Assembly (NCBI GenBank): GCA_009746045.1
Contig: RPFO01000299.1
Span: 2,176,130-2,233,629, forward strand
Reading direction: 5' to 3'
Length of the DNA stretch: 57,500 nucleotides
Source: Mesostigma viride
Lineage: Eukaryota; Streptophyta; Mesostigmatophyceae; Mesostigmatales; Mesostigmataceae
Shown: positions 1 through 9,282 of the stretch, one piece after another
Position numbering within the stretch: the first letter of the stretch is position 1
How the letters are laid out: every line of letters begins with the position of its first letter
Made by a program: the position numbers and the translations under genes
Notes under the pieces: model-generated
The model's database searches: none
Told to the model about the DNA's origin: nothing
Seen by the model: only the letters and a program-made list of their open reading frames with translations

Positions 1-2
1 AC

Positions 3-347
3 GACGGTGACGCAGCTTTCAGCGACAGTGTTTTTCGGCTTCCTGCAAATTCTGCCGAAATCAAACTTTTCTTTACTGGCCATGCACTGCAGCGCATGGA
101 GGAGCGGAGAATAACGGAAGCATCCGTGCGTGATGCGCTCCTTACCACCCTCGAAGTAAAACGGCTGGAAGTTGAATATGCCCTCAAGAAGAGCCAAATT
201 CGCTGCAAGCGTGGAGACACCATTGCAGTTGTCGCCGTCCTGAGGCCACGCCATTTCCTCGTGGTAACCGCCTGGAGGGACGTGAAAACCTGCCAAAACC
301 AGAGGCCTTTCTTCCCTGAGATGGCGCCCCATCCCGTCAGGCTTTGA
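3..347 (+). CDS. Partial DUF4258-like protein (3' end of a gene)
   Basis: The frame is open from the window edge to the stop at 347, about 114 codons, so the real start lies upstream; the first visible ATG is at 96. The segment around that ATG reads FTGHALQRMEERRITEASV, and a basic, hydrophobic stretch follows that ends VAVLRPRHFLVVTAWRD. This resembles the DUF4258 fold pattern (H-A-x-x-R-M-x-E-R-x-I, then a terminal beta strand). DUF4258 is a small domain of unknown role, sometimes compared with toxin-like RNases; I do not assign a function. The last ~30 residues after the domain look unstructured. It may be the last exon of a host gene or part of a mobile element. No clear polyadenylation signal was seen in the next 500 bases. 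Confidence 0.4.
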   Translation, partial: DGDAAFSDSVFRLPANSAEIKLFFTGHALQRMEERRITEASVRDALLTTLEVKRLEVEYALKKSQIRCKRGDTIAVVAVLRPRHFLVVTAWRDVKTCQNQRPFFPEMAPHPVRL

Positions 348-1168
348 CGCGTTGCCCGATCTGCATGGTGTTGCCGCATGTGCATCTATCTTGGTGGGCA
401 GCGTGGGCACTCCCATTGACATAGATGGCATGGCAGGTAGCTGCCAGCGGGTTCTGAGCAGAAAGACTTAGAATTACACAGAAGTTCCTGCTCTTGGACA
501 ATCTTTCTGGGCGGATAACACGTATTTTGATTGCACACGTGTTTACAGTGTGTGGGCCCCTTCATGGCTTTGTTTGGCTGGGGGGCCACCATTCTTTCCG
601 GAGGGTAGGGCATCTGGGGGCGGATCCCTCAGTAAGCCTTCCGTGTTAACGGGGTTCATTCTTTGCCTAAGTTATGTACGTTTGGACCTGTCATGTAGGG
701 TCCTTTTTTATGATCTCAGACATGGTGTCTGGGAGGAATCACTCTTGGCCATTGGATTGCATGTTGGACAGTTGATGCTGCATGCCTAAACAGACGCAGC
801 TCATATATTAGCACTGCCGCTGTTCAGAAGAGATTCCATGTATCGATGAAACGAACAGCATGTATATATGATAGTGGGTACAACCGTGCATATGTACAGT
901 AAATCGATCTTTATACATTATTATGGGGGCACGTGCTAGCTGCCGCCCCCTCCGAACATTGGATCCGGCAAGTTATCAGCCATCTCCATATTGCTTTGAT
1001 TGAACATGGCATATTGGATGCGACCTTTTCATTTATATGTATGAAAGCTCAGTATAATGAAATAGACTATTTTGCCTTAGTAAATTGGACATGACATAAT
1101 TGTGATCGAAGCCACACACCCATGATGCAATCCCGCATTCAACCAGGGCCTGGGGGCGGCCTGGCCCA
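348..1168. other. Non-coding stretch, no gene recognised
   Basis: Mixed-composition sequence with stops in all frames and no domain that I recognise. It may hold the 3' untranslated region of the preceding reading frame. Confidence 0.5.
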
Positions 1169-1262
1169 TATTAATTAATTAATTAATTAATTAATTAATT
1201 AATTAATTAATTACGTGCTACATGACATTAACTAATTAATTACGTGCTACATGATCTCCCAA
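1169..1262 (+). repeat. (TTAA)n tract and two LINE 3'-end remnants
   Basis: An uninterrupted TTAA/ATTA tetranucleotide run covers 1169-1214. It is followed twice by ATTACGTGCTACATGA (1210-1225 and about 1236-1251). The GTGCTACATGA-YCTCC motif recurs just before the TTAA tail of the LINE ending at 15066, at 15560 and near 57410, so these are short 3' remnants of the same LINE family. Confidence 0.6.
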
Positions 1263-1409
1263 GCCTTTTTTTTTAGGCGCGAAAATTATGCCGAGCTATG
1301 GCTGCCGAGAATGCTCATAACTTTCGACTCAGGCCATGAAATTTAGTCGGGTTTGTTGCATTCGACTCGTCTTTTGACGACGAACATGCTGGTATAATTT
1401 CCGGCAGCT

Positions 1410-1529
1410 ATCGTCCCCGACCTAGATAGCTTATACCATCCATTCCATCCCATGTTCCCCTCCCACTGAGGACTTATGCTCACGTGACGCAGTCACGTGT
1501 CTATTAATTAATTAATTAATCGTCCCCGA
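1410..1529 (+). mobile_element. 98-bp SINE-like element with 11-bp target duplication
   Basis: The insert 1421-1518 starts CCTAGATAGC and ends in an ATTA tail. It is flanked by perfect 11-bp repeats ATCGTCCCCGA (1410-1420 and 1519-1529), as expected of target-primed insertion. Inside is an inverted repeat, CACGTGAC-GCA-GTCACGTG. A second copy in opposite orientation lies at 46990-47091. It has no recognisable tRNA or 5S promoter boxes, so its origin is unclear. Confidence 0.7.
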
Positions 1530-1655
1530 TTTCGTACGTTCTCGACCTCGGCCTGCCCAGCAGATATCGCTATTTTCGACTCGATATGGCGGCATCCTCT
1601 TCGTGAATAGCACGCCTGCGCCCCCCGCCCAGCATTCGACATCTTCCCCGTAGCT

Positions 1656-2621
1656 ATGGAGACCGCTACGACACCTGCCGCCCCAGAAACCCGCTCGCTG
1701 GAAGACATTCTTGCCGCAGCCAGCCCCCTCGCCGGCACCGCTCCCGCCGCTCCCAAGAAGCCGCGTACCACGGAAATCACTTCCATGGCCGCCGAGGCTA
1801 CCCCCACGCCTGAAACGTCACCGCCCTCACCGTCTGATTTAACCAAATATACAAGCCTCGGTCGCCTGGAACCGGCCGACATTGCGGCCATTTTCACCAT
1901 GCCGGTCGGCAACGTGATGAAAATCCTCAAACTTCGATACGAAGCCGAAGACATCATCCGCCACCCCAAGACCGGCGCAGTTGAGGATGACCCCTCCGCG
2001 GAGTGGCTGAAATGGGAAGACGATCAGCTACGCACCTCCTGCCTCTTTACATGCTGCCCTGAACTCTGCAAACCGCTGGCGACCATCGCGGCCGCATCCG
2101 ACACCTCGGCCGATACCGACACCCCTGCCGGCGCAGCCGACTCCACTGAGCTGCAGGCGCTCACCTCTGAGCTCAAGTCTGTGCAAGGTGCGCTCAAGTC
2201 TTTGGCTGCTAACTCTGCTGTCACCCAAGCCACATTGCTGGAATTAAAGGCGGCCATGGCCACCTCCCCCCCCAAGCGGGTCACGTTCGCGGATGCGGCG
2301 GGGAAGAACCTGGATGCCATAGTCGCCCAGGCGGCTAAGTCAGCTGCCACCGCAGTCGCGTCACAGAATGTGGCTCAGCTCCGCCAACGCAATATCATTC
2401 TCAAGAATGTGAAGGGCACGCATGACACCGCACAAGCACTTACCGAGGCCTTGCGGGGCCCCACGTTCTTGGGGTTGCTGCAGCTGTGCGATCACGTGAC
2501 CATTGACCGGGCCATCCGCCTGCCAGGCCCAGGTGGCCTGGTCCTGGTCACCATGGCCACTGTGAACGACCAGAAACGGGTCATGGGCGCCCGTCGCCTG
2601 CTCAAGGGCAGCCTCATCAGC
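1656..2621 (+). CDS. LINE ORF1 protein, N-terminal 322 codons (split by Copia insertion)
   Basis: This is the RNA-binding, nucleic-acid chaperone protein of an L1-like LINE. The first ~60 residues are Ala/Thr/Pro-rich. A heptad-like stretch follows (about residues 164-205, containing ELQALTSELKSVQGALKSL) that could form the trimerising coiled coil. From about residue 240 comes an RRM-like region (QRNIILKNV, later RLPGPGGLVLVTMATVNDQK), typical of LINE ORF1. Reading beyond 2621 runs into the Copia LTR and stops at once. The natural continuation is at 11103: codon 322 ends at 2621 and ATG-GAC-GAG follows in frame at 11103. The full protein would be 401 residues. Confidence 0.85.
2617..2621. repeat. 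Target-site duplication TCAGC (left copy)
   Basis: TCAGC precedes the LTR at 2622 and is repeated at 11098-11102 directly after the other LTR. A 5-bp duplication is standard for Copia integrases. Confidence 0.9.
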
Positions 2622-3268
2622 AGTTAGACGAAACCAGCCCAGAGCGTGTGAGCTCTTGGTCTTTCACGCAAAGCTTGAGCCAATTGCTGGGGACAGCAAT
2701 CCTTAGCCCAAACACCAAGCCACACCTTGTTGGTCACTTCCACGTTCAAGTGGGCAACCAGAGCGCGTGCTTCCGAGATAGCTTGGCCATCCCCATGACC
2801 AAGCTATATGCCTCTTTGTTGCTCCTCGTTCCCATCGGTGTGACGAGGCATGTTGCAGGCTTGCTAGCAAATCCTCAACGTCCACTGGCATCCTTGCAGA
2901 GCCAGGACGAACTGGATTTACCTAGCTACCTGCAACCTAGGAAGTACAGGACCTGTCACAAGCCTGCAAGACCTAGTATCCTTGCAGCCTTGTGCCAGTT
3001 CCAGTACCCCACCAGTCGCAGGCTGCTGCCCCTCCTGGTCTACGTGGACTACAGTCACGTGATAGTCAGGCTAAGCCTGTGCAGGCACGGCCTGCCACGT
3101 GTCCTGTCCACTACCCAGAAGGTTGCACCCTCGCTGACCGCGGACGGCTAGGACTTCGGGACCTCATATCTTTCTTGTCCCTTGTCTGTTTCAGGCGGTC
3201 AGCACGGCGTTGGAAAGGTCTTTCCAAACTGCATCCACTTAGCATATTGGTTGCCCAAAATGCTAACT
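2622..3268 (-). repeat. Copia 3' LTR
   Basis: A 647-bp copy starting AGTTAGACG and ending TGCTAACT on the plus strand. It matches 10448-11097 almost base for base: the other copy has one extra C near 10945, an extra AT near 10801, and a C for T near 10977. The ends form the inverted pair AGTTAG/CTAACT rather than the usual TG/CA. Confidence 0.92.
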
Positions 3269-3272
3269 CCAA

Positions 3273-3286
3273 CCCTTTCTTCTTTT
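3273..3286 (-). other. Polypurine tract of the Copia element
   Basis: On the minus strand this reads AAAAGAAGAAAGGG, 4 bases before the 3' LTR boundary. That is where the plus-strand DNA primer of an LTR retrotransposon is expected. Confidence 0.75.
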
Positions 3287-4272
3287 GGAGCTGGACCAGC
3301 TTGAAACAACCTAGCCTAGCTTGTGCCCACTCAGCCACAGATCGCTTGGTCCCTTGAGGTTGATCAGACCTGTCAGGGCCCAGGTTCCTGCCTTCCTTTT
3401 GGGAACACAACATATGTGCCCTTGGAATAGCTTAGGTATGCTGGCCAGTGAATCAGAGGTCACCCCAGGTTATCCCCTGACCCCTTGGTCAGCTCCCAAC
3501 CTTTCCTTGGGAACTTGGTGTTGGATTAATGTCAAGGTACATTACCTAGCTCAATGGCTGGGATTACAGGATGCCAAGAACGTACTATTGTGAGTTCCTG
3601 GTCTTTCACAGTTATCACAGGCGCCCGTTCTTATGGCGCCCGCCTTGGCCAACCTTTCCCTTCTGCTCAAAGAACCAGGTAGCACCTAGATTAATGCTGT
3701 CTCCTTGGGGAGCCCATGTCTTCACTGGGTGTTAAGCCCAGGAGTCATTCATGCCAGGCTGTGGCTCTGCTGGGGAATTGAACCCCACCCCAACCTCCAG
3801 GTTTATAGGTGACCTGGAACTTTTCACAAGACAAACATGACAACCATGAACAACATACATGAGAATGACATGATTATGTTTTATTCAAGCATTATATAAC
3901 CCAGAATGTGGCTCCCTGGCAACCATGTCACATGGTCACACAACCAGGTTCTTTATTAGCAACAGGTTGGAAACAAGCACTAGAAAACATATGTACAGCA
4001 ACCTGTAAGAACCAGCATTCGGGTTGCCCTTGCATGGCCTAACTGTTTGAGGCCAAAGGCGTCGACTTAAGTCCTGGCGACTCTTCTGAACCCCATGGGG
4101 AGGGCCAGGCATTATTCTCAGCTGGTAGGAGTGACATTCCACACCAACTCCTGTCCAGGAGGGTGTACCTAACCCTGAAGGACCAGTTGTCAACCAGCAA
4201 GCACCAGTCACCACTTGGCACTTTGGTCAAACAACCCACCGGGGACACCCAAGCTGAAGCAAGGCCTGGTCT
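3287..4272 (-). other. Copia 3' untranslated region
   Basis: About 1 kb between the RNase H stop codon (4273) and the polypurine tract. Short ORFs occur on both strands but none resembles a known protein. Confidence 0.6.
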
Positions 4273-7191
4273 CTATGGCCGCCCATGCAAGGGGTCCATG
4301 AGCCCACGGAGCAGGGGGTACTGCCGCTCCGCCTTCTCCTCCAGCTTGGTGAGGGCATCTGCAGGGTTATCCACACCAGGCACATGTTCAATGTGAGCTA
4401 GGTAGGACATCTCCTTGAGCAACAAGTAGTCAAGGTCCCTGCTCCTGGCTAGCTGCCTGTGCACAAACTGCACCATGCCCATGCTATCAGTCCTCACCAG
4501 TGTGTGCAGCTGCAACCTACAGGAAGCCACTTGACATAGCTGGTAGAATAGCTCCCTTAAGTAAAGAGCAGTATGCAGCCCTTCACAGATTGCCCTGCAC
4601 TCAGCAATATCACTGCTGGGTGTAACCCTGTTTTGCAACCGACTGTACCAGGTAACAAGTGAGGTGTGATCTTGCTCCAGGGTGACTACTGCTGCTGCCC
4701 TGCCCCTGACTTCAGTGACCTTCCTATTGTCCATAGAACTGTCAACATAAAGGATCATGTCAAGGGGCTTGTACAAATCTACAGGACCCAGTATAAGAGG
4801 GGGAGACATCATGACAGCCTGCACCACACTCTCAGCCCCCACCTCAACCAGCTGGGAGTCAGTGAGCCGACTCAAAACCAGCAGGTCAGGGGCACATATA
4901 CTTGCAAGCCATGCCAGCATGCCCCTGATGGTAGCACACCTAGCCTGCGTGATGGGCTCCTGCAATGCATCTACAATCTGCTGTGGGTAGTCCTTACCAC
5001 CCTCCATCCTGATGAACCACGAGCCCTTGGCTTGGAACAACGTAGCCTGCATGCCACAGAAGACCATAGGCTCATTCTCCACCATGTGCTGTATCTTACC
5101 CAGCTCAAACCGCTTCTGGATCTTGGCCAAAACAGCCTCAACCCAGTCTGGTGGACCTATAAGATGCAGGTCATCACCATGCAGTGAGGCAAAGACAGGA
5201 AGGCCATTGTGGGACCCTTGGAACAAACAGGGATCCACTGGAGACACAGAAAACCCACAAGTATTCTTCAAGAATTTCTCTAGGCTCTTTCTCCAGATAA
5301 TGGGACTGGACCTGAGACCTTCCAACCCTTTCAGAATTCTCAGGTACCTGGCCTTTATCTCTGCTCTCCATACAGCAGGTACAGTCACAAAGAAAGGAGG
5401 GATATCTCTCCAAGTCTGCCTAGCCTGATCTTGGTCACCCTTGAGAAAAGCCCTCTTGAAATCAATCAGCACAGAGCTATAGGGCACACCCTTGACCAGA
5501 AAAGACAGAAATATACACAGCAGAATCCTCCACGTGTCATGCAGCATCCCTGGAGTATAGAGCTCCTCATCTAACAACTGGCCAGTGCCATGATACTCGG
5601 TTACAACTGGTCTGACATGTGGCACCTGGACACCATCTACCTCCTTGAGCTTGAGGACAAACATCAATCTGAGCAGCTGGTGAACTTCTGGCAGCTCATC
5701 CACAGGTTCTGCACAGTTGGAAACTATCCACTCATGCCCAGAAGCAACAAAGCCAAGAGTCCATGCCTTAGCCATCTTGGGGCTTTGCATCATCTCGACT
5801 AGCTGGCGCCAGGGAATAGGACTGTGAGCAGCTATCTGATACCTGTTTACCCCTAACTGCCGTGGATCAAAGGTGGTTGGGATTATCAACAGGTCCTCAG
5901 CTATGGGCTCCTGACCTTGAGGACCCTCAGCTGGCTGACTCTTAACAGCCTTCACCGCCACTGCAAGACCCTGGGAATAGTGATATCTTTCAAGGGGGAG
6001 GCTGCCCCTGCCTTCTAGTGCCAACTCATCAGAGGTCAAAGTAACCCCTGGCATGCACAAGAAATTCTGACCCAGAATGGCAGGCCCCTGATAGCCCTCT
6101 ACCACACAGAACGTGGTGGGCACCCCTAAGATAGGCACACTCACTTCCCCAAGGATCTTCATGGACACCTTTCCTGAGAAATCAGACACAGCAAGGCAAC
6201 TGGGATGGGACATCTGTAAGCCTACAGCATCCTCTTCCCTGATGACAGACACCTGTGAGTTGGTATCTACCTCCATTGTAGCTGCCCAGCACGACCCCCA
6301 CCCCGTGAGCTTGGATACCTTGGGATCATGTTTGCTGCGCATGAGTGCTCGGATGACGTCCGCCATGAGAGGCCCCCGGGCCTTAGGTGGCTGCCCCGTC
6401 CCCTCTGGCCTTGTGACAGTTGCTTCAGCAGCCTCCTGCTCGTCATCTTCCAGTAGGGACAGACCATCATCCACCACCAGAGGATTGTTAGCTGCTGCTG
6501 CCTGGCTCTGGCCTGGCTCCTCAACCCAACTGGGAGGGCCTGGCCCGTCTGCAGGCCAGATTGCATGTGGCCTTCTCTCCTTGACATGAGCCCAGGACAA
6601 CCTGTACACGTGCCTTGGATCCTTTTCCAAAGCCACCAGGCAAGATCTGTTAGCTTCCTCCACACGAGTGACAACCCCATCCTGCCACTTCCCCCGCTTG
6701 CCTGGAATAGATGGTTCCTTCCACATCCTGACCTTCAGCCCCACCTGAGGCCTCAGCACATTCCAGTTCTTGTCCTTACGTCTCAGCTGGGCAAACAGCC
6801 TGTCTGCCTTTCTAAGACTGGCCTGCACCACATTCTCAGGTAGTAAGCTATACTGCAGGGCCAGGGGAGAGACAGCCACACCATCAAAGTAGTAATTAAC
6901 CCTGTGGTTCAGCTGCTCTTCTATCCCCTTACACCAGGCTGCCCTCTCTAAGGCAGATGCCACAAGTGGCACTGACTCTGCTGCTAGCACCACTGTCTTC
7001 ACCTCACGTATGGATCTTTCTACAGCCCCTTGCTGCCCATGACTCTCCCTGGGGACTACTACCAGCTTACAAGGCAGCTGGTCCTGATGCTTGAGCAAAC
7101 AGTCAAACTGCAAGTCTGCCTGCACACTCTTGCATACCCCAAAGCCTGGGATCAGGGCCTTCATACCCAACAACAAGTGATGCTCCTGCAT
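4273..7191 (-). CDS. Copia Pol: integrase C-part, retropepsin-like, RT, RNase H
   Basis: A 972-codon open frame. Residues 1-200: the distal integrase core (VQADLQFD, then SHGQQGAVERS with catalytic Glu at about residue 58) and a C-terminal integrase region. Residues 303-380: a retropepsin-like domain with MEVDTNSQVSVI and AILGQNFL, where the catalytic Asp-Thr-Gly reads Asp-Thr-Asn. Residues 440-720: Copia-type RT with VLIDFKRAFLKG and the catalytic site ASLHGDDLHL (HGDD in place of YVDD). Residues 810-950: RNase H (ILYVDSSMD, DIAECRAI, VRTDSMGMV, PADALTKLEEK). The ATG at 7191 is not the natural start: integrase residues upstream (about 7290-7193, including VGVDRFSRYRLIAFY) lie in another frame, so a one-base frameshift occurs near 7192. 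Confidence 0.88.
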   Translation of the reverse strand: MQEHHLLLGMKALIPGFGVCKSVQADLQFDCLLKHQDQLPCKLVVVPRESHGQQGAVERSIREVKTVVLAAESVPLVASALERAAWCKGIEEQLNHRVNYYFDGVAVSPLALQYSLLPENVVQASLRKADRLFAQLRRKDKNWNVLRPQVGLKVRMWKEPSIPGKRGKWQDGVVTRVEEANRSCLVALEKDPRHVYRLSWAHVKERRPHAIWPADGPGPPSWVEEPGQSQAAAANNPLVVDDGLSLLEDDEQEAAEATVTRPEGTGQPPKARGPLMADVIRALMRSKHDPKVSKLTGWGSCWAATMEVDTNSQVSVIREEDAVGLQMSHPSCLAVSDFSGKVSMKILGEVSVPILGVPTTFCVVEGYQGPAILGQNFLCMPGVTLTSDELALEGRGSLPLERYHYSQGLAVAVKAVKSQPAEGPQGQEPIAEDLLIIPTTFDPRQLGVNRYQIAAHSPIPWRQLVEMMQSPKMAKAWTLGFVASGHEWIVSNCAEPVDELPEVHQLLRLMFVLKLKEVDGVQVPHVRPVVTEYHGTGQLLDEELYTPGMLHDTWRILLCIFLSFLVKGVPYSSVLIDFKRAFLKGDQDQARQTWRDIPPFFVTVPAVWRAEIKARYLRILKGLEGLRSSPIIWRKSLEKFLKNTCGFSVSPVDPCLFQGSHNGLPVFASLHGDDLHLIGPPDWVEAVLAKIQKRFELGKIQHMVENEPMVFCGMQATLFQAKGSWFIRMEGGKDYPQQIVDALQEPITQARCATIRGMLAWLASICAPDLLVLSRLTDSQLVEVGAESVVQAVMMSPPLILGPVDLYKPLDMILYVDSSMDNRKVTEVRGRAAAVVTLEQDHTSLVTWYSRLQNRVTPSSDIAECRAICEGLHTALYLRELFYQLCQVASCRLQLHTLVRTDSMGMVQFVHRQLARSRDLDYLLLKEMSYLAHIEHVPGVDNPADALTKLEEKAERQYPLLRGLMDPLHGRP

Positions 7192-7838
7192 ACCAGGTAG
7201 AATGCTATCAGTCTATATCTACTGAACCTGTCCACCCCCACTAATATATACAAGCCCCTGATATGCTGGATATCCATCTGGATGTCGCCACGCTCCTAGC
7301 AGGCTCCCTAGCATGGGACTGGGGTGGGTGAACAGCATTCTCCTGGCAACCACAGTTCTCAGCAGCAGCCTGGCATGCCTCCCACAAAGGTTCCCTACCT
7401 AACTTCCAAGCAAACATTGCTGCCTGCCCAGAATGTCCAAACATGTGATGCAACCTATGGCCAGCCTCAGCATAGCTCAGCACTCTCTCAGTACTGACCT
7501 GGCGAGACGTCTGAACCGTGTGTGGGGACACATGATCCACTCCTGAGGTTCCAGGGCTTCCCTGCAGGCCATCCTGACGCCCCAAGCCAGGCCCTGCACC
7601 CTGGACCGCTCCAGGCCCTTCCAGCAAGGTCCTTTGGCCTCCAGGCCAGCACCTGCTGGAGACCCACCACCTGCATGAGGCATAGGGATTCAGCTGCAGC
7701 ATTGTTATTGCAATCCAGTGGAAGAACAACATCCTTACACCCTTGGTGCTGCACAAGGGGCACACCCCCATCCTTATGTACATTCAGCACACCTTCCCCA
7801 AGGGGTGATTGACTATTTACAGGGGATGATGTAGCTAG
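7192..7838 (-). pseudogene. Copia Pol N-part: linker, pre-integrase zinc domain, integrase start (frameshifted)
   Basis: After the Gag UGA (7839-7841) the same frame stays open to 7491. Its ~115 codons include GVLNVHKDGGVPLVQHQG and match no known domain. A second frame then holds the pre-integrase zinc-binding domain (LHHMFGHSGQ, later ACQAAAENCGC: His-x3-His and Cys pattern). From about 7290 the first frame resumes with the start of the integrase core. Two further indels therefore separate this region from an intact Pol. No retropepsin motif is visible here, where Copia elements normally carry one. Confidence 0.7.
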
Positions 7839-7841
7839 TCA
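7835..7841 (-). promoter_or_regulatory. Candidate stop-codon readthrough site UGA-CUAG at gag-pol junction
   Basis: On the minus strand the Gag stop is TGA at 7841-7839 followed directly by CTAG. UGA-CUAG is the best-known efficient readthrough context (alphaviruses and several mammalian mRNAs). The same frame continues open for about 115 codons into Pol. Confidence 0.55.
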
Positions 7842-9224
7842 CTGCTGCCCAGACTGGCCCCCTGCCCCAGCAGGCTTGGCCTTCCTGTCAGGGCACTCAC
7901 GACGCCAGTGACCTTCCTTGCCACACACAAAGCATGCTCCACCCTTCTTTCCAGACCCAGCCCCACCCTTGCCAGGCTTCCCCTGGCCTCCCTGAGGCTG
8001 CCCACCCTGCTTGCCCTGATTGCCTTGAGCTTGGCTCTTGCCTTGCCCTTGGCCACCCTTGCCCTGCTGACCACCAGCTTGCTGGCTCCCAACCCCTCCT
8101 TGGGAACCTGCACCCTTGCCACCCTGAGCCCCATTCCTCTGGCGCCTGAAGCGCCTACGCTTGTTAGGCCTTGCCCCACCACGGGCTGGGTACCCGGGGA
8201 CATCACCTTGGGCCTGTGCAGCGGAGGTGGCATTGCTGCCGTGGGACTGAATGGCTTTGCAGGCAGGGTCTGGCTTCCTGATACTAAGGATAACCAGCTC
8301 TAGAGCACGCAAGGTCCCATCTGTCTGGTTCAGAAACATGCGGGCACTGTTCCTCCCATCCACACTCAACCCCATTCGGTCCAGGAAATAGTCTGCCAAG
8401 GCTCTATCTGTGACCAGGAAGCCATACTTGGCCCCCTTGTCTCTGATACGGTTGAGCCTGGCCCACTCCTCTGCAACAGGGCCAATGATCTCGAACGTGT
8501 CATACTGGTGTTTATAGTAGTTTGTGAGGTTCAAAACCTTGTCTGAAAACTCCTCCCTCAGTCCATCCAGGAACTGTGCCCAGGTTAGCTTGTCCTTCAC
8601 AGCCACCCTAGTCTTCTCACGCACACGTTCAGAGGAATCCCGGTTGCATGTTGAGGAATGAAAGACTTGCACCAGATTCACGGTGGGATCCACAGAGAGC
8701 ACCACCAGCTCCATGTCCTCAAGCCATTTATCTAGTGCTTCCTGCGCTAATGGTGGACAGAGAGGCTTTTGGCCATTCATGACGGACACGGCGCTCATGT
8801 GAGGCCTCGACCCCGGTAACGCCCTAACTGTCTCAGCCACAGGGGGCGTCACAGCAGCGACACCAGTCACAGCGGGCGTCACAGTTACGACACCACTTGG
8901 GCCAGCAGGGTTGGGGGAGGGCACGTCTACATGACGACGCTTACCATTATCGTCAGAGGACAAGTCCCTCTTACGTTTCTCCAGCGTTGGTTGTCCGCCA
9001 GCCACCAGCACAGCATCTGAAGGCCACTCCGCCCGCGCCCGCTTGGCCTCCTCCATCGCCTCCTCATGTTTGCGCTTGCCTCCCGGCCTCTTGCTCCCGT
9101 CACCGTTGCTAGCAGGGATTGCTTCCCCCGCCATGGGCTCCTTCTCCTTTCGCACCACCTGGCCCGTTTCCACAGGCCTCTCCTCCTCGCCTTTGTCGCC
9201 GTCGCCGGCCTTCCCACGAGGCAT
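7839..9224 (-). CDS. Copia Gag with CCHC zinc knuckle
   Basis: 461 codons from the ATG at 9224 (MPRGKAGDGDKGEEERPVE). The N-terminal ~160 residues are charged and low-complexity. A helical capsid-like region follows (about 165-320; PLAQEALDKWLEDMELV, TWAQFLDGLREEFSDKV), then a Gly/Gln/Lys-rich linker and the nucleocapsid knuckle CFVCGKEGHWRREC near the C-terminus. The stop codon is UGA followed by CUAG, and the downstream frame stays open. Gag forms the virus-like particle and packages element RNA. Confidence 0.88.
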   Translation of the reverse strand: MPRGKAGDGDKGEEERPVETGQVVRKEKEPMAGEAIPASNGDGSKRPGGKRKHEEAMEEAKRARAEWPSDAVLVAGGQPTLEKRKRDLSSDDNGKRRHVDVPSPNPAGPSGVVTVTPAVTGVAAVTPPVAETVRALPGSRPHMSAVSVMNGQKPLCPPLAQEALDKWLEDMELVVLSVDPTVNLVQVFHSSTCNRDSSERVREKTRVAVKDKLTWAQFLDGLREEFSDKVLNLTNYYKHQYDTFEIIGPVAEEWARLNRIRDKGAKYGFLVTDRALADYFLDRMGLSVDGRNSARMFLNQTDGTLRALELVILSIRKPDPACKAIQSHGSNATSAAQAQGDVPGYPARGGARPNKRRRFRRQRNGAQGGKGAGSQGGVGSQQAGGQQGKGGQGQGKSQAQGNQGKQGGQPQGGQGKPGKGGAGSGKKGGACFVCGKEGHWRRECPDRKAKPAGAGGQSGQQ

Positions 9225-9282
9225 TATATTATGTACAAAGCGACACTGCAACACGCAAGGGTATGCAAAAGAAGACAGGACT

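Noticed and set aside
4666-5428. Plus-strand ORFs of 173 and 138 codons
   Set aside because: Antisense to the Copia RT/RNase H frame, which has clear catalytic motifs.
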